A stretch of DNA of 64,000 nt from Ancylobacter sp. TS-1. Its GTDB lineage: Bacteria; Pseudomonadota; Alphaproteobacteria; Rhizobiales; Xanthobacteraceae. Below are positions 27,878-37,200 of the stretch, piece after piece. Below the pieces are notes generated by a model. That model was not told where the DNA came from and searched no databases. It was given only the letters and a program-made list of their open reading frames with translations. The position numbers were made by a program, and so were the translations under genes. The stretch covers positions 2,778,001 to 2,842,000 of the forward strand of contig NZ_CP045144.1 in assembly GCF_009223885.1 (NCBI RefSeq). The letters are read 5' to 3'. Within the stretch, counting starts at the first letter, position 1; each line of letters begins with the position of its first letter.

Positions 27878-27913
27878 AACGGCCGGCGTGGCGACACGCC
27901 GGCCGTTTTCGTT
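27878..27913 (+). terminator. Intrinsic terminator after rpsA
   Basis: Perfect 13-base stem AACGGCCGGCGTG (27878-27890) and CACGCCGGCCGTT (27895-27907) closed by a GCGA tetraloop, followed by TTCGTTT. It may also serve the convergent acetyltransferase gene, which ends at 27929, though its minus-strand tail has few T residues. Confidence 0.92.
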
Positions 27914-27928
27914 TGGGGGGAGCGGTGC

Positions 27929-28507
27929 CTAGCGCACCCGCGCCGGGTTACCGACGGCGGTGGCGCCCGAGGGAATGTCGCGCGTCACCACCGCGCCGGC
28001 GCCGATCACCACATCGTCGCCGATGGTCACACCGGGCAGGATGATGGCCTTGCCGCCAATCCAGACATTGCGGCCGATGCGCACCGGCCGGCCATATTGC
28101 AGGCCGGCGCGGCGGATCTCCGGATCGCGCGGGTGGTCGGCGGTGTAGATGTGCGTGCCGGGGCCGATCTCGGTGCCGTCGCCGATATGCACCGGCATCA
28201 CGTCGAGGATCACGCAGTCGAAATTGAGGAACACCCCGGTCCCCAGGTGGATGTTGAAGCCGTAGTCGCAGTGGAAGGGCGGGCGGATGCCGGTGCGCTC
28301 GCCGGCCGAGCCGACGCCCTCGCGCACCAGTTCGCGGCGCTCCTCGCGCGAGAGGGTGAGCGAGGCGTTGAAGCGGGCGAGCCAGGCAAAGTTGGCGCGC
28401 TGGGCGGCCTGTATCTCGGCATCGCCGGCGCGGTAATAGTCGCCGGCCAGCATCTTCTGCATCTCGGTGCGGGCATCGGCGGCGGGGGAAGGGGTCGGCT
28501 CGGGCAT
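27929..28507 (-). CDS. Maltose/galactoside O-acetyltransferase-family protein (left-handed beta-helix)
   Basis: 192 residues. The N-terminal maltose acetyltransferase helix (MQKMLAGDYYRAGDAEIQAA) is followed by hexapeptide repeats forming a left-handed beta-helix: FNIHLGTGVFLNFDCVILD, IGDGTEIGPGTHIYTADHP (with the catalytic His), IGRNVWIGGKAIILPGVTIG and GAGAVVTRDIPSGATAVGNP. Members (Maa, LacA, NodL) move an acetyl group from acetyl-CoA to a sugar hydroxyl; the sugar here is unknown. The ATG at 28507 has GGAG eight bases upstream; a longer start is possible but low-complexity. Confidence 0.9.
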   Translation of the reverse strand: MPEPTPSPAADARTEMQKMLAGDYYRAGDAEIQAAQRANFAWLARFNASLTLSREERRELVREGVGSAGERTGIRPPFHCDYGFNIHLGTGVFLNFDCVILDVMPVHIGDGTEIGPGTHIYTADHPRDPEIRRAGLQYGRPVRIGRNVWIGGKAIILPGVTIGDDVVIGAGAVVTRDIPSGATAVGNPARVR

Positions 28508-28621
28508 GGGGGCGCTCCGCTCGCGGTCTGGACGCACTCCCATCGGCAAGAAGCGCGCCGGGCGCAAGACACGTCGGGTTTCGCCGCTGATACGCGGCCG
28601 CCGGCGGCGCGCGCGGGCGGG

Positions 28622-28731
28622 CATCCTTCGAGGCCCGGCGATGCCGGGCACCTCAGGATGACGGCGGCGGGGAAGGCGACGGGCGCCTCGTCATGCTGAG
28701 GTACCGGCCGAAAGGCCGGCCTCGAAGCACG
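28622..28731. repeat. Two facing copies of a GAGGTNCCGG-type intergenic palindrome
   Basis: First copy 28622-28661 (CATCCTTCGAGGCCCGGCGA...CCTCAGGATG) and second copy 28691-28731 (TCATGCTGAGGTACCGGCCG...CTCGAAGCA). They share the outer CATCCT/CTTCGAGGC and CTGAGGTNCCGG elements, in opposite orientation, each around a GC-rich hairpin (GCCCGGC/GCCGGGC; CCGGCC/GGCCGG). Elements like these are common between genes in Hyphomicrobiales. Confidence 0.7.
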
Positions 28732-28768
28732 CAGGCTGTTCCCAGCGGGCGCCGCGCCATTCTCTCCC

Positions 28769-28848
28769 TCATGGCCGGGCTTGACCCGGCCACCCAGGCT
28801 TGCGCGACGCCGAAGAGGGCTGGGTCCCCGGGTCAAGCCCGGGGATGA
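28769..28848. repeat. Inverted pair of a CCGGGCTTGACCCGG intergenic repeat
   Basis: TCATGGCCGGGCTTGACCCG (28769 onward, to CCACCCAG at 28797) and its inverted relative ending GGGTCAAGCCCGGGGATGA at 28848. Each contains the dyad CCGGG-CTTGA-CCCGG. A related partial copy (TCATGGCCGGGCTCGTCCCA) is at 31662-31681. Confidence 0.7.
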
Positions 28849-28866
28849 GGATGGTCTTGGGTGGCC

Positions 28867-29952
28867 CTACAGCTCCGCCCAGCCCTTCAGCTCGCGCGTC
28901 ACCACCGCCTCCAGCACCTTGATGCCGTCGGGGCTGTCGTTGAGGCAGGGGATGAAGTGGAACTTCTCGCCGCCATTATGATGGAAGATCTCGGCGTTCT
29001 CGCCGGCGATCTCCTCCAGCGTTTCCAGGCAGTCGGCGACGAAGCCGGGGGTGATGACGGCGAGCCGCTTCACGCCGGACTGCGCCAGCGCCTCCACCGT
29101 CTTGTCGGTGTAGGGCTGCAGCCATTCCGCCCGGCCGAAACGGGACTGAAAAGTGAGCTTCAGCCGGCCTTCGGGCCAGCCGAGGCGCTCGCGCAGCAGG
29201 CGCACGGTCTTGTAGCAGTAGCAGTGATAGGGGTCGCCCTTCTCGAAATACTCCTTCGGGATGCCGTGGAAGGAGGCGAGCACCATCTCCGGTTCCCAGT
29301 CCAGCTTGGCGAGTTCCGAGGTGATCGAGTTGGCCAGCGCCTCGATATAGGCGGGCTCGTCCGGCCAGTGCGGGGCGACGCGCAGCACCGGCTGCCAGCG
29401 CATCTTCTTGAGCGCGTCGAAGGCGGCATCGCACACGGTCGCCGAGGTGGCGGCGGCGTATTGCGGATAGAGCGGCACCAGGAGGATGCGCTCGCAGCCC
29501 TGTTTCTGCAGTGCCTCGATGCGCGCGGCGACGGAGGGGTTGCCGTAGCGCATCGCCCAGTCGAAGACGAGGCGCCCGTCGCGCGGGGCGAGAGCGGCGG
29601 ACAGCTTGTCCGACTGCGCGCGGGTGATGGTGCGCAGCGGGCCCTCATTGCGCTCCTTGTTCCAGATCGTCGCGTAGTCCTTGCCCTTGGCCTGCGGCCG
29701 GCGGGACAGGATGATGACGTTGAGGATGAACCACCACAGGACGCGGTTCACCTCGATGACGCGGCGGTCGGAGAGGAATTCCTTGAGATAGCGCCGCATC
29801 GACCAGTAGTCGGTGCCGTCCGGCGTGCCGAGATTGACGATCAGCACGCCGATCTTGCCATGGGCGACCGGCGGGTGGCCGGCCGGCAGCCCGCCGCCGG
29901 GGGCGGGGGTGAGCGCCACGGAAGCCTCGTTGACCGGAACGGCCTTGTTCAT
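28867..29952 (-). CDS. hemH: Ferrochelatase
   Basis: 361 residues; inserts Fe2+ into protoporphyrin IX, the last step of protohaem synthesis, at the inner membrane face. Family motifs: VLIVNLGTPDGTD at the N-terminus, LLVPLYPQYAAATSATV, the signature SFHGIPKEYFEKGDPYHCYC with the metal-binding His, LTFQSRFGRAEWLQPYTD, and PGFVADCLETLEEIA with the catalytic Glu. I start at the ATG at 29952, which has GAGG seven bases upstream; ATGs at 29958 and further up are poorly spaced. Confidence 0.96.
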   Translation of the reverse strand: MNKAVPVNEASVALTPAPGGGLPAGHPPVAHGKIGVLIVNLGTPDGTDYWSMRRYLKEFLSDRRVIEVNRVLWWFILNVIILSRRPQAKGKDYATIWNKERNEGPLRTITRAQSDKLSAALAPRDGRLVFDWAMRYGNPSVAARIEALQKQGCERILLVPLYPQYAAATSATVCDAAFDALKKMRWQPVLRVAPHWPDEPAYIEALANSITSELAKLDWEPEMVLASFHGIPKEYFEKGDPYHCYCYKTVRLLRERLGWPEGRLKLTFQSRFGRAEWLQPYTDKTVEALAQSGVKRLAVITPGFVADCLETLEEIAGENAEIFHHNGGEKFHFIPCLNDSPDGIKVLEAVVTRELKGWAEL

Positions 29953-30123
29953 CGGCATGCCTCGCCTGACCAAACGTCTGTTACGGCCGAGCTTATAGGC
30001 CAGTTCGGCCCGGCCGCGCCATCACGACCGCGGGCGCGCGGATGCGCCGCGCGCCGCCGACGGCACGCGGCTCTTACGTGCCGGGCGCGCGAACGGATCG
30101 CGTCTCCCGGCGCGCGGCGGGCC

Positions 30124-31551
30124 TCACCGCACCAGAATGTTGCGGAACTGCCAGGGGTCGTTCTCGTCGAGATCCTCGGGGAACAGGCCGGGGCGCCCGT
30201 CGAGCGGGGTCCAGTCGGTGTAGTAGCCCTTCACCGTGCCGAGATAGGGCTTCTGGATCTCCAGGCAGCGGCGATAGTCCATCTCGTCGGTCTCGACGAT
30301 GCCGGCCTGCGGGTTCTCCAGCGCCCACACCATGCCGGCGAGCACGGCGGAAGTGACCTGAAGCCCGGTGGCGGTCTGGTAGGGGGCGAGGTCGCGCGCT
30401 TCCTCGATGGTGAGCTGCGAGCCGTACCAGTAGGCGTTCTTGGCATGGCCGAACAGCAGCACGCCCAGCTCGTCGCGCCCGTCGACGATCTCGTGCTCGG
30501 TCAGGATCGACCAGTCGCCGAGCGGCTTGCCCTCGCTGCCGAACATCTCGTGCCAGGACAGCAGGGCGTCGTTGCAGGGGTGGTAGGCATAGTGGCAGGT
30601 CGGGCGGTAGGCGACCTGCGCGCCGTTGCGCACGGTGAAATAGTCGGCGATCGAGATCGACTCGTTATGGGTGACGAGGAAGCCGTGCTGCGGGCCGAGG
30701 CTCGGGCACCAGGTGCGCACCTTGGTCGCTGCGCCCGCCTGCATCAAATAGATCGCCGCGCCGGAGCCGAAATTATGGGTGTGGCCGTTGGCCGGCATCC
30801 ACTTCTCATGGGTGCCCCAGCCGAGTTCGGCCGGCTGCAGCCCTTCCGAGACGAAGCCCTCGACCGACCAGGTGTTGACGAAGCGGCCGAAGGGGCGCGG
30901 GTCGCGCGCGCGCTGGGTGTCGCGCTCGGCGATGTGGATGCCCTTCACGCCGGCCTGCTGCATGAGCGCCGCCCAGCCCTCGCGGGTCGCGGGCACCTCG
31001 AAATCGAGGCCGCTGTCGGTGGCGATGTCGACCAGCGCCTGCTTCACGAACCACGACACCATGCCGGGATTGGCACCGCAGCAGGAGACGGCGGTCGGCC
31101 CGCCGGGGTTCTCGCGCTTGGCCTTCAGCATGGATTCGCGCAGCGCGTAGTTGGAGCGGCTGGCGGGGCTGGCGTCCTTGTCGAAATAGAAGCCGAGCCA
31201 GGGCTCGACCACGGTGTCGATGTAGAGCGCGCCGCATTCGCGGGCGAAGCTCATCAGGTCGACCGAGCCGGTATCGACCGACAGGTTGATCACGAAGCCG
31301 CGCCCGCCGGTGGTCAGCAGGGGGCCGAGCACGTCGCGGTAGTTCTCCTGGGTGATGGCGAGCTGAAGGAAGCGTATGCCGCGCTCGTCGAGCAGGGCGC
31401 GGTGGTCGTCCACCGGGTCGATGACCGTGAGGCCTTCCTTGTCGAAATCGAAATGCCGCTCGAGGAGGGGCAGGGTGCCACGTCCGATCGAGCCGAAGCC
31501 GATCATCACGATGGGACCGTCGATTTTACCATAGACCGGCCAAACGGACAT
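30124..31551 (-). CDS. hss: Homospermidine synthase
   Basis: 475 residues, matching the usual length of the bacterial enzyme that makes homospermidine from putrescine with NAD+ as prosthetic group. A Rossmann start (IVMIGFGSIGRGTLPLL) is followed by VIDPVDDHRALLDERG, CCGANPGMVSWFVKQAL, NGHTHNFGSGAAIYLMQAG and WCPSLGPQHGFLVTHNES, all consistent with the saccharopine-dehydrogenase-like HSS family. Homospermidine is the main long polyamine in many Hyphomicrobiales. AGGAG lies about eleven bases before the ATG. Confidence 0.95.
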   Translation of the reverse strand: MSVWPVYGKIDGPIVMIGFGSIGRGTLPLLERHFDFDKEGLTVIDPVDDHRALLDERGIRFLQLAITQENYRDVLGPLLTTGGRGFVINLSVDTGSVDLMSFARECGALYIDTVVEPWLGFYFDKDASPASRSNYALRESMLKAKRENPGGPTAVSCCGANPGMVSWFVKQALVDIATDSGLDFEVPATREGWAALMQQAGVKGIHIAERDTQRARDPRPFGRFVNTWSVEGFVSEGLQPAELGWGTHEKWMPANGHTHNFGSGAAIYLMQAGAATKVRTWCPSLGPQHGFLVTHNESISIADYFTVRNGAQVAYRPTCHYAYHPCNDALLSWHEMFGSEGKPLGDWSILTEHEIVDGRDELGVLLFGHAKNAYWYGSQLTIEEARDLAPYQTATGLQVTSAVLAGMVWALENPQAGIVETDEMDYRRCLEIQKPYLGTVKGYYTDWTPLDGRPGLFPEDLDENDPWQFRNILVR

Positions 31552-31709
31552 TCTCGGGGACACTCCTTTGGTTCCGAGGGGGGAAAGTGCGGGGGCACCA
31601 TGGGGCGCGCCAGCCTGCCGCGTCAATGATGACGTGTGCGTGACGGGGGTGAGAGCGCCGTCATGGCCGGGCTCGTCCCAGCCATCCACGATTTGGCGGC
31701 AGGCGCGCC

Positions 31710-32930
31710 TCAGCCGTCGCTGGCGAGGATGTGGTTGCGCACCAGCGGGTAGACCTGGCCCTTCCAGCGGCGGCCGGAGAACACGCCGTAATGGCCGACG
31801 CCGGCCTGCATGTGGTGGCGGCGCAGATGCGGGCGCAGGCTCGCGCAGATGTCCTGCGCCGCCACGGTCTGGCCGACCGCGCAGATGTCGTCGCGCTCGC
31901 CTTCCACCGTGAGCAGGGCGGTGCGGCGCACGGCGCGGAAGTCGATCTTCTCGCCGCGATAGGTCAGCACGCCACGCGGCAGCTCGTGCTCCTGGAACAC
32001 CTTGGCGATGGTCTCCAGATAGAACTCGGCGGCGAGGTCGAGCACGGCGAAATACTCGTCGTAGAAATGCTTGGTGGTGCGCGCCTTCTCGTGCTCGCCC
32101 ATGGCGAGGTTCTCGAACAGCTCGACATGCGCCTTCACGTGGCGCTCCATATTCATCGCCATGAAGGCGCCGACCTGCACGAAGCCGGGATAGACCCGCC
32201 GGCCGGCGCCGGGAAACCCCGGCGGCACGGTGGCGATGAGGTTCTGCTCGAACCACGCCATCGGCTTCGAGGTGGCGAGCTCGTTGACCTTGGTCGGGTT
32301 GACGCGGGTGTCGACCGGCCCGGCCATCAGGGTCATGGACAGGGGCTGGGCGGGATCGTCGGTCTGCGCCATCACGGCGGTGGCGGCGAGCACCTGCACG
32401 CAGGGCTGGCAGACGGCGAGCAGGTGCCCGCCCTCGCCCATCGCCCGGGTGAAGCGGATGACGTGCTCGACATAGTCGTCGAAGCCGAAGCCGCCATCCG
32501 ACAGCGGCACGTCGCGGGCATTGTGCCAGTCGGTGACGTAGACGTCGTTCTCCGGCAGCAGGGTCCTGATCGTGTCCAGCAGCAGGGTGGCGAAATGGCC
32601 GGAAAGCGGGGCGACCACCAGCACGCGCGGCTGCGGCTGGTCGATGTCCTTGGCGAAATGCACCAGCGAGCCGAAGGGCAGCGCCAGCGTCACCTCCTCG
32701 CGCACCTCCACCTCGCGGTTGCCGACCATGACGCTTTCCACGCCGAAGGAGGGCCGCTGGTGGCTGAGGCCGGCGCGCTCGATCATCTCGCAGGCGGCGG
32801 CGAGGTTGCGCAGCATCGGGCTGTCGCCGAAGCCGGCCTGCGCCGTGCCGATCATCTGGCGCGACAGGCGCGCCGCCAGGCGGACGGGATCGAACAGGTC
32901 GGACTGGGCCTGATAGGCGGCGTAGATCAT
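31710..32930 (-). CDS. phaZ: Intracellular polyhydroxyalkanoate depolymerase
   Basis: 406 residues; breaks down stored poly(3-hydroxybutyrate). No signal peptide. The N-terminus MIYAAYQAQSDLFDPVR and the region EVTLALPFGSLVHFAKD are typical; the nucleophile motif is AVCQPCVQVLA, where a Cys takes the place of the usual Ser as in other intracellular PhaZ enzymes; a late HMQAGVGHYGVFSGRRW supplies the His. The ATG at 32930 matches the family start; an upstream Pro-rich extension is unlikely. It implies that the organism accumulates PHA granules. Confidence 0.93.
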   Translation of the reverse strand: MIYAAYQAQSDLFDPVRLAARLSRQMIGTAQAGFGDSPMLRNLAAACEMIERAGLSHQRPSFGVESVMVGNREVEVREEVTLALPFGSLVHFAKDIDQPQPRVLVVAPLSGHFATLLLDTIRTLLPENDVYVTDWHNARDVPLSDGGFGFDDYVEHVIRFTRAMGEGGHLLAVCQPCVQVLAATAVMAQTDDPAQPLSMTLMAGPVDTRVNPTKVNELATSKPMAWFEQNLIATVPPGFPGAGRRVYPGFVQVGAFMAMNMERHVKAHVELFENLAMGEHEKARTTKHFYDEYFAVLDLAAEFYLETIAKVFQEHELPRGVLTYRGEKIDFRAVRRTALLTVEGERDDICAVGQTVAAQDICASLRPHLRRHHMQAGVGHYGVFSGRRWKGQVYPLVRNHILASDG

Positions 32931-33253
32931 CGGCAGCTGAAGGCCCAATGGCGGAGGCGGCGGGAAGGGCGGCACGCCGGCGCGCCGGTTCCGGGGAACG
33001 ACAGGCTAGCGGGAAGATGCGGCGTGCGCGATAGGACGAAGGACGCGGATCGCGCCGGCCGAGCGTAGGCTCCGGAATGGGCGGTTGCCAAGTACGCTTG
33101 TGCCGAATGCGTTTGTGTCGGGCGCGCGGATGACCGGTGCGCGCCCGTCCGGCGCCCGTCCGGCGCGGCGGCGACCCCGTGCGGATCGGGGATGGCACGA
33201 ATAGTGTTTGCTCTGGGCCGACCGATCATCATCGCCTTCCGCACACAGGACGC
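32931..33253. promoter_or_regulatory. Divergent intergenic region, phaZ versus glutathione transferase gene
   Basis: About 320 bases that should hold the promoters of both genes. The stretch 33190-33250 is less GC-rich, and AGGA lies just before the ATG at 33254. I find no convincing operator and no gene. Confidence 0.35.
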
Positions 33254-34054
33254 ATGGCCATGCCCGCCCCGACCTCGACGTCCAAATCCGCGTCGTCCCG
33301 AACGACGTCCGGCTCGGGGACGAAGACCGCCGCCAGATCCGCGCCGGCGAAACCGGCGAAGCCTGTCCGGGCCAAGCCCGACGCCAAGTCCGAGGCCGTG
33401 CCCGACGCGGTCCTCACCATCAGTAGCAAGAACTATTCCTCGTGGTCGCTGCGCGGCTTCCTGCTGTGCCGCATGGCCGGGCTCGATATCGAGGAGGCGC
33501 GGGTTTCCGCCGACGATCCCTCGATCCGGGCGGAGCTGCTGCTGCAATCCTCCTCCTTCCTGGTGCCCCGGCTCGACCATGCCGGGCTGCGCATCTGGGA
33601 CACGCTGGCCATCGCCGAATACCTGCACGAATTGAAGCCAGAGGCCGGGCTTCTGCCCAAGGACAGTGCAGCGCGCTCGCATTGCCGGTCGATCTCCGGC
33701 GAGATGCATTCGGGTTTCGCCAATCTGCGCTCGGCGCTGCCGATGAACATCAAGGCCAGCCATCCCGGCTTCAAGGTGTGGACCGGGGCGATGGGCGACA
33801 TAGAGCGCATCCTCGCCATCTGGCGCGAGTGCCTAAAGACCTATGGCGGGCCTTATCTTTTCGGGCCGGCGCCGACCATGGCGGATGCGATGTACGCTCC
33901 CGTCTGCTCGCGCTTCACCACCTATGACGTGAAGCTGGAGGCGCCGCTGCGCGCCTATGTGAAGACCATCCTCGCCCTTCCCGCCATGAAGGAATGGAGC
34001 GCCGCCGCGCTCACCGAGCCCGACGAGATGGAGGAACTCGACGTCGAGTTCTGA
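33254..34054 (+). CDS. Glutathione S-transferase family protein
   Basis: 266 residues. A Ser/Ala/Lys-rich N-terminal extension of about 50 residues precedes a thioredoxin-like GST domain (VLTISSKNYSSWSLRGFLLC, with SSWSLR near the glutathione site; VPRLDHAGLRIWDTLAIAEYL) and an all-helical C-terminal domain (~145-260). GSTs of this subgroup are poorly characterised and could act in detoxification or as thiol transferases. The extension lacks a signal-peptide core and may be disordered; the next ATG (33260) does not remove it. A monocistronic unit. Confidence 0.85.
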   Translation: MAMPAPTSTSKSASSRTTSGSGTKTAARSAPAKPAKPVRAKPDAKSEAVPDAVLTISSKNYSSWSLRGFLLCRMAGLDIEEARVSADDPSIRAELLLQSSSFLVPRLDHAGLRIWDTLAIAEYLHELKPEAGLLPKDSAARSHCRSISGEMHSGFANLRSALPMNIKASHPGFKVWTGAMGDIERILAIWRECLKTYGGPYLFGPAPTMADAMYAPVCSRFTTYDVKLEAPLRAYVKTILALPAMKEWSAAALTEPDEMEELDVEF

Positions 34055-34078
34055 GGGGGCGCAGCCCGGGCAGACGTC

Positions 34079-34109
34079 ATCCCGGACGGCCGCCAGGCCG
34101 ATCCGGGAT
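34079..34109. repeat. Intergenic ATCCCGGA...TCCGGGAT hairpin, copy A
   Basis: ATCCCGGACGGCCGCCAGGC CGATCCGGGAT forms a long stem with one unpaired base, in the opposite orientation to copies at 38160, 44747 and 48010. The loop-proximal pairs are CGGCC/GGCCG. Confidence 0.75.
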
Positions 34110-34160
34110 CGTTCTCGGGAAAGAAAGCGGCGCGCGGCCGGGATGACGGCGCGGAGCACG

Positions 34161-34200
34161 CCCCCTCACCCCGACCCTCTCCCCGCCGGGGAGAGGGGGC
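34161..34200. repeat. CCCTCACCCCGACCCTCTCC-type intergenic repeat
   Basis: A hairpin CCCTCTCCCC-GCC-GGGGAGAGGG preceded by CCCCCTCACCCCGA, directly downstream of polA. Two more copies of this element lie inside polA at 36119-36157 and 36201-36240. This is a common short mobile intergenic element in GC-rich alphaproteobacteria and other proteobacteria. Confidence 0.75.
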
Positions 34201-34203
34201 TGG

Positions 34204-37200
34204 TCAATGCGCCTCGTCCCAGTTTTCCGCCGCGCGGGCGTCGACCTTGAGCGGGACTTTCAGCGCCACGGCGGGGAAGGGGGCCAGCTCCATCACCTCG
34301 CGTACGACGGGGATGGTGGCGTCGACCTCCTCGTCCGGCACTTCGAAGATCAGCTCGTCATGCACCTGCAGCAGCATGCGGGCGGAGAGCCTGGCTTTTT
34401 CCAGCGCCCCGTCCATGCGCGCCATGGCACGGCGGATGATGTCGGCGGCCGAGCCCTGGAGGCGGGCATTGATCGCCGCGCGCTCGTTGAAGGCGCGGAT
34501 GGACGGGTTCTTGGCCGCTATGTCGGGGTAGTGACAGCGCCGGCCGAACAGCGTCTCCACATAGCCGTGCTCGCGGGCAAAGTTGCGCGTCTCGTCCATA
34601 TAGGCGCGGATGCCGGGGAAGCGCTCGAAATAGCGCTTGATGTAGGCGCCGGCCTCCTCGCGCGGAATCGACAGCTGGTTGGCCAGCCCGAAGGCCGAGA
34701 TGCCGTAGATGATGCCGAAATTGATCGCCTTGGCGCGCCGGCGCACCTCGCCCGGCATGCCCTCGATCGGCACGCCGAACATCTCCGAGGCCGTCATCGC
34801 GTGGATGTCGAGCCCGTCCTGGAAGGCCTGCCGCAGCGAGGGCGTGTCGGCGATCTCGGCCAGCAGGCGCAGCTCGATCTGCGAATAGTCGGCCGAGATC
34901 AGCTTGTGGCCGGGCGCGGCGATGAAGGCCTTGCGGATCTTGCGGCCTTCCTCGCTGCGCACCGGGATGTTCTGAAGGTTCGGCTCGGAGGAGGAGAGCC
35001 GGCCCGTGGTGGTCGCCGCCAGCGCGAAGGAGGTGTGCACGCGCCCGGTCTCGGGGTGGACATAGGAGGGCAGTGCGTCGGTATAGGTCGATTTCAGCTT
35101 CTGCAGCTGTCGCCAGTCGAGGATGCGGCGGGGCAGTTCGTGCCCCTGCTCGGCGAGTTCCTCCAGCACGTCGGCGCCGGTCGACCACGCCCCCGTCGGT
35201 GTCTTGCGCCCACCGGGAATCTGCATCTTGCCGAACAATATGTCGCCGAGCTGCTTGGGCGAGCCGGGGTTGAAGCTCTCCCCCGCCATGTCGGAGATTT
35301 CCGCCTCCAGCCGGCCCATCCCTTGAGCGAACTCGCCCGAGAGCCGCGAGAGCATCTGCCGGTCGATGCGGATGCCGCGCGCCTCCATCTTTGCCAGCAC
35401 GGCGACGAGCGGGCGCTCCAGCGTCTCGTAGACGGTGGCCTTGCCTTCGGCGGCCAGCCGGGGCTTGAGCACGCGCCACAGCCGCAGCGTGACGTCGGCG
35501 TCCTCGGCGGCGTATTCGCTGGCCTTGTCGATGGCGGCGCGGTCGAACGAGATCTGCCCCTTGCCCTTGCCGCACACCTCCTCGAACTTGATCGGGGTAT
35601 GGCCGAGCCAGCGGACCGAGAGCGGGTCCATGCCGTGCGGCGAGGCGCCGGCGTCCAGCACATAGGAGAGCAGCATCGTGTCGTCATAGCCGACCAGCTC
35701 GATGCCGAGGCGATCGAACACCAGCCAGTCATATTTGAGGTTCTGGCCGATCTTCAGGACGGACGGGTCTTCCAGAAGCGGCTTGAGCGCGGCCACCGCC
35801 TCGGCGAGCGGAATCTGGCCGGGCAGCATCCCCTCGCTGAACAGGCCCTCGTCGCCGCCCTTGTGGGTGAGCGGCACGTAGCACGCCTCGTTCGGCGCCA
35901 GCGCCAGCGAGAAGCCGACGATATCCGCCTGCATCGGGTCGAGGCCGGTGGTCTCGGTGTCGACCGCCACCACGCCAAGGTCGACGGCGCGGGCGATCCA
36001 TTCCTTGAGTCGGGCCAGAGTCGTAACCGTTTCGTAGGCGGAACGGTCTACCGGCGTCGCGGTGGCCTGCGCCTGCCGGGCGGCGGAAAGGGCGAGCGGG
36101 GTGAGGGCGTCCGCGTCGCTCCCTCTCCCCGACGGGGAGAGGGCTGGGGTGAGGGGCGTTGCGTTGGTGGACCCGTCGGCGGCTTGCGTGCCGCCAAGCT
36201 CCCCCTCACCCCGACCCTCTCCCCACTGGGGAGAGGGGGAGGCTCCCGCCTTCAGCGCCGGATCGGGTTCGATGGCGGCGATCTCGATCTCATAGGCCTC
36301 GCCGACGCGGCGGGTCAGCGTGGTGAACTCCATCGCCTTGAGGAAGGCGATCAGCTTGCGCCCTTCCGGCTCGACCACGGCGATGTCGTCGAGCGGCACG
36401 TCGAGCGCCACGTCGCGCTTGAGCGTGACGAGCTGGCGCGACAGGCGGGCCTGATCGGCGAACTCGATCAGATTCTCGCGCCTTTTGGTCTGCTTGATCT
36501 CGGAGGCGCGGGCCAGCAGCGTGTCGAGGTCGCCATATTCGGCCAGAAGCTGGGCGGCGGTCTTGATGCCGATGCCCGGCACGCCCGGCACATTGTCCAC
36601 CGAATCGCCGGCCAGCGACTGCACGTCGACCACCTTGTCGGGGGCGACGCCGAACTTCTCGAACACCTCTTCCGTGCCGATCGCCTTGTCCTTCATCGGG
36701 TCGTACATGCGCACCCGCTCGTCGACGAGCTGCATCAGGTCCTTGTCGGAGGAGATGACGGTGACGCGGGCGCCCTTGGCCTTGGCCTGCTCGGCATAGG
36801 TGGCGATGAGGTCGTCGGCCTCGAAGCCGGCCTGCTCGACGCAGGCGAGGTCGAACGCGCGAGTCGCTTCCCGGATGAGGGGAAACTGCGGGCGCAGATC
36901 TTCCGGCAGCTCCGGGCGCTGCGCCTTGTAGAGCGGGTAGATGTCCTTGCGGAAAGTCTGCTCGGACTTGTCGAACACCACGGCGAGATGGGTGGGCTTG
37001 GGCTCGAAACCGCCCCCGTTCTGCCCGGCGCGTACCAGCTTCCACAGCATGTTGCAGAATCCCGCCACCGCCCCGACCGGCAGCCTGTCGGAGGAGCGGG
37101 TGAGCGGGGGCAGCGCGTGGTAGGCGCGGAAGATATAGGCCGAGCCGTCGATCAGGACGACATGGTCGCCGGCATCCACGGTGTCGTGATGGGGGTCGTT

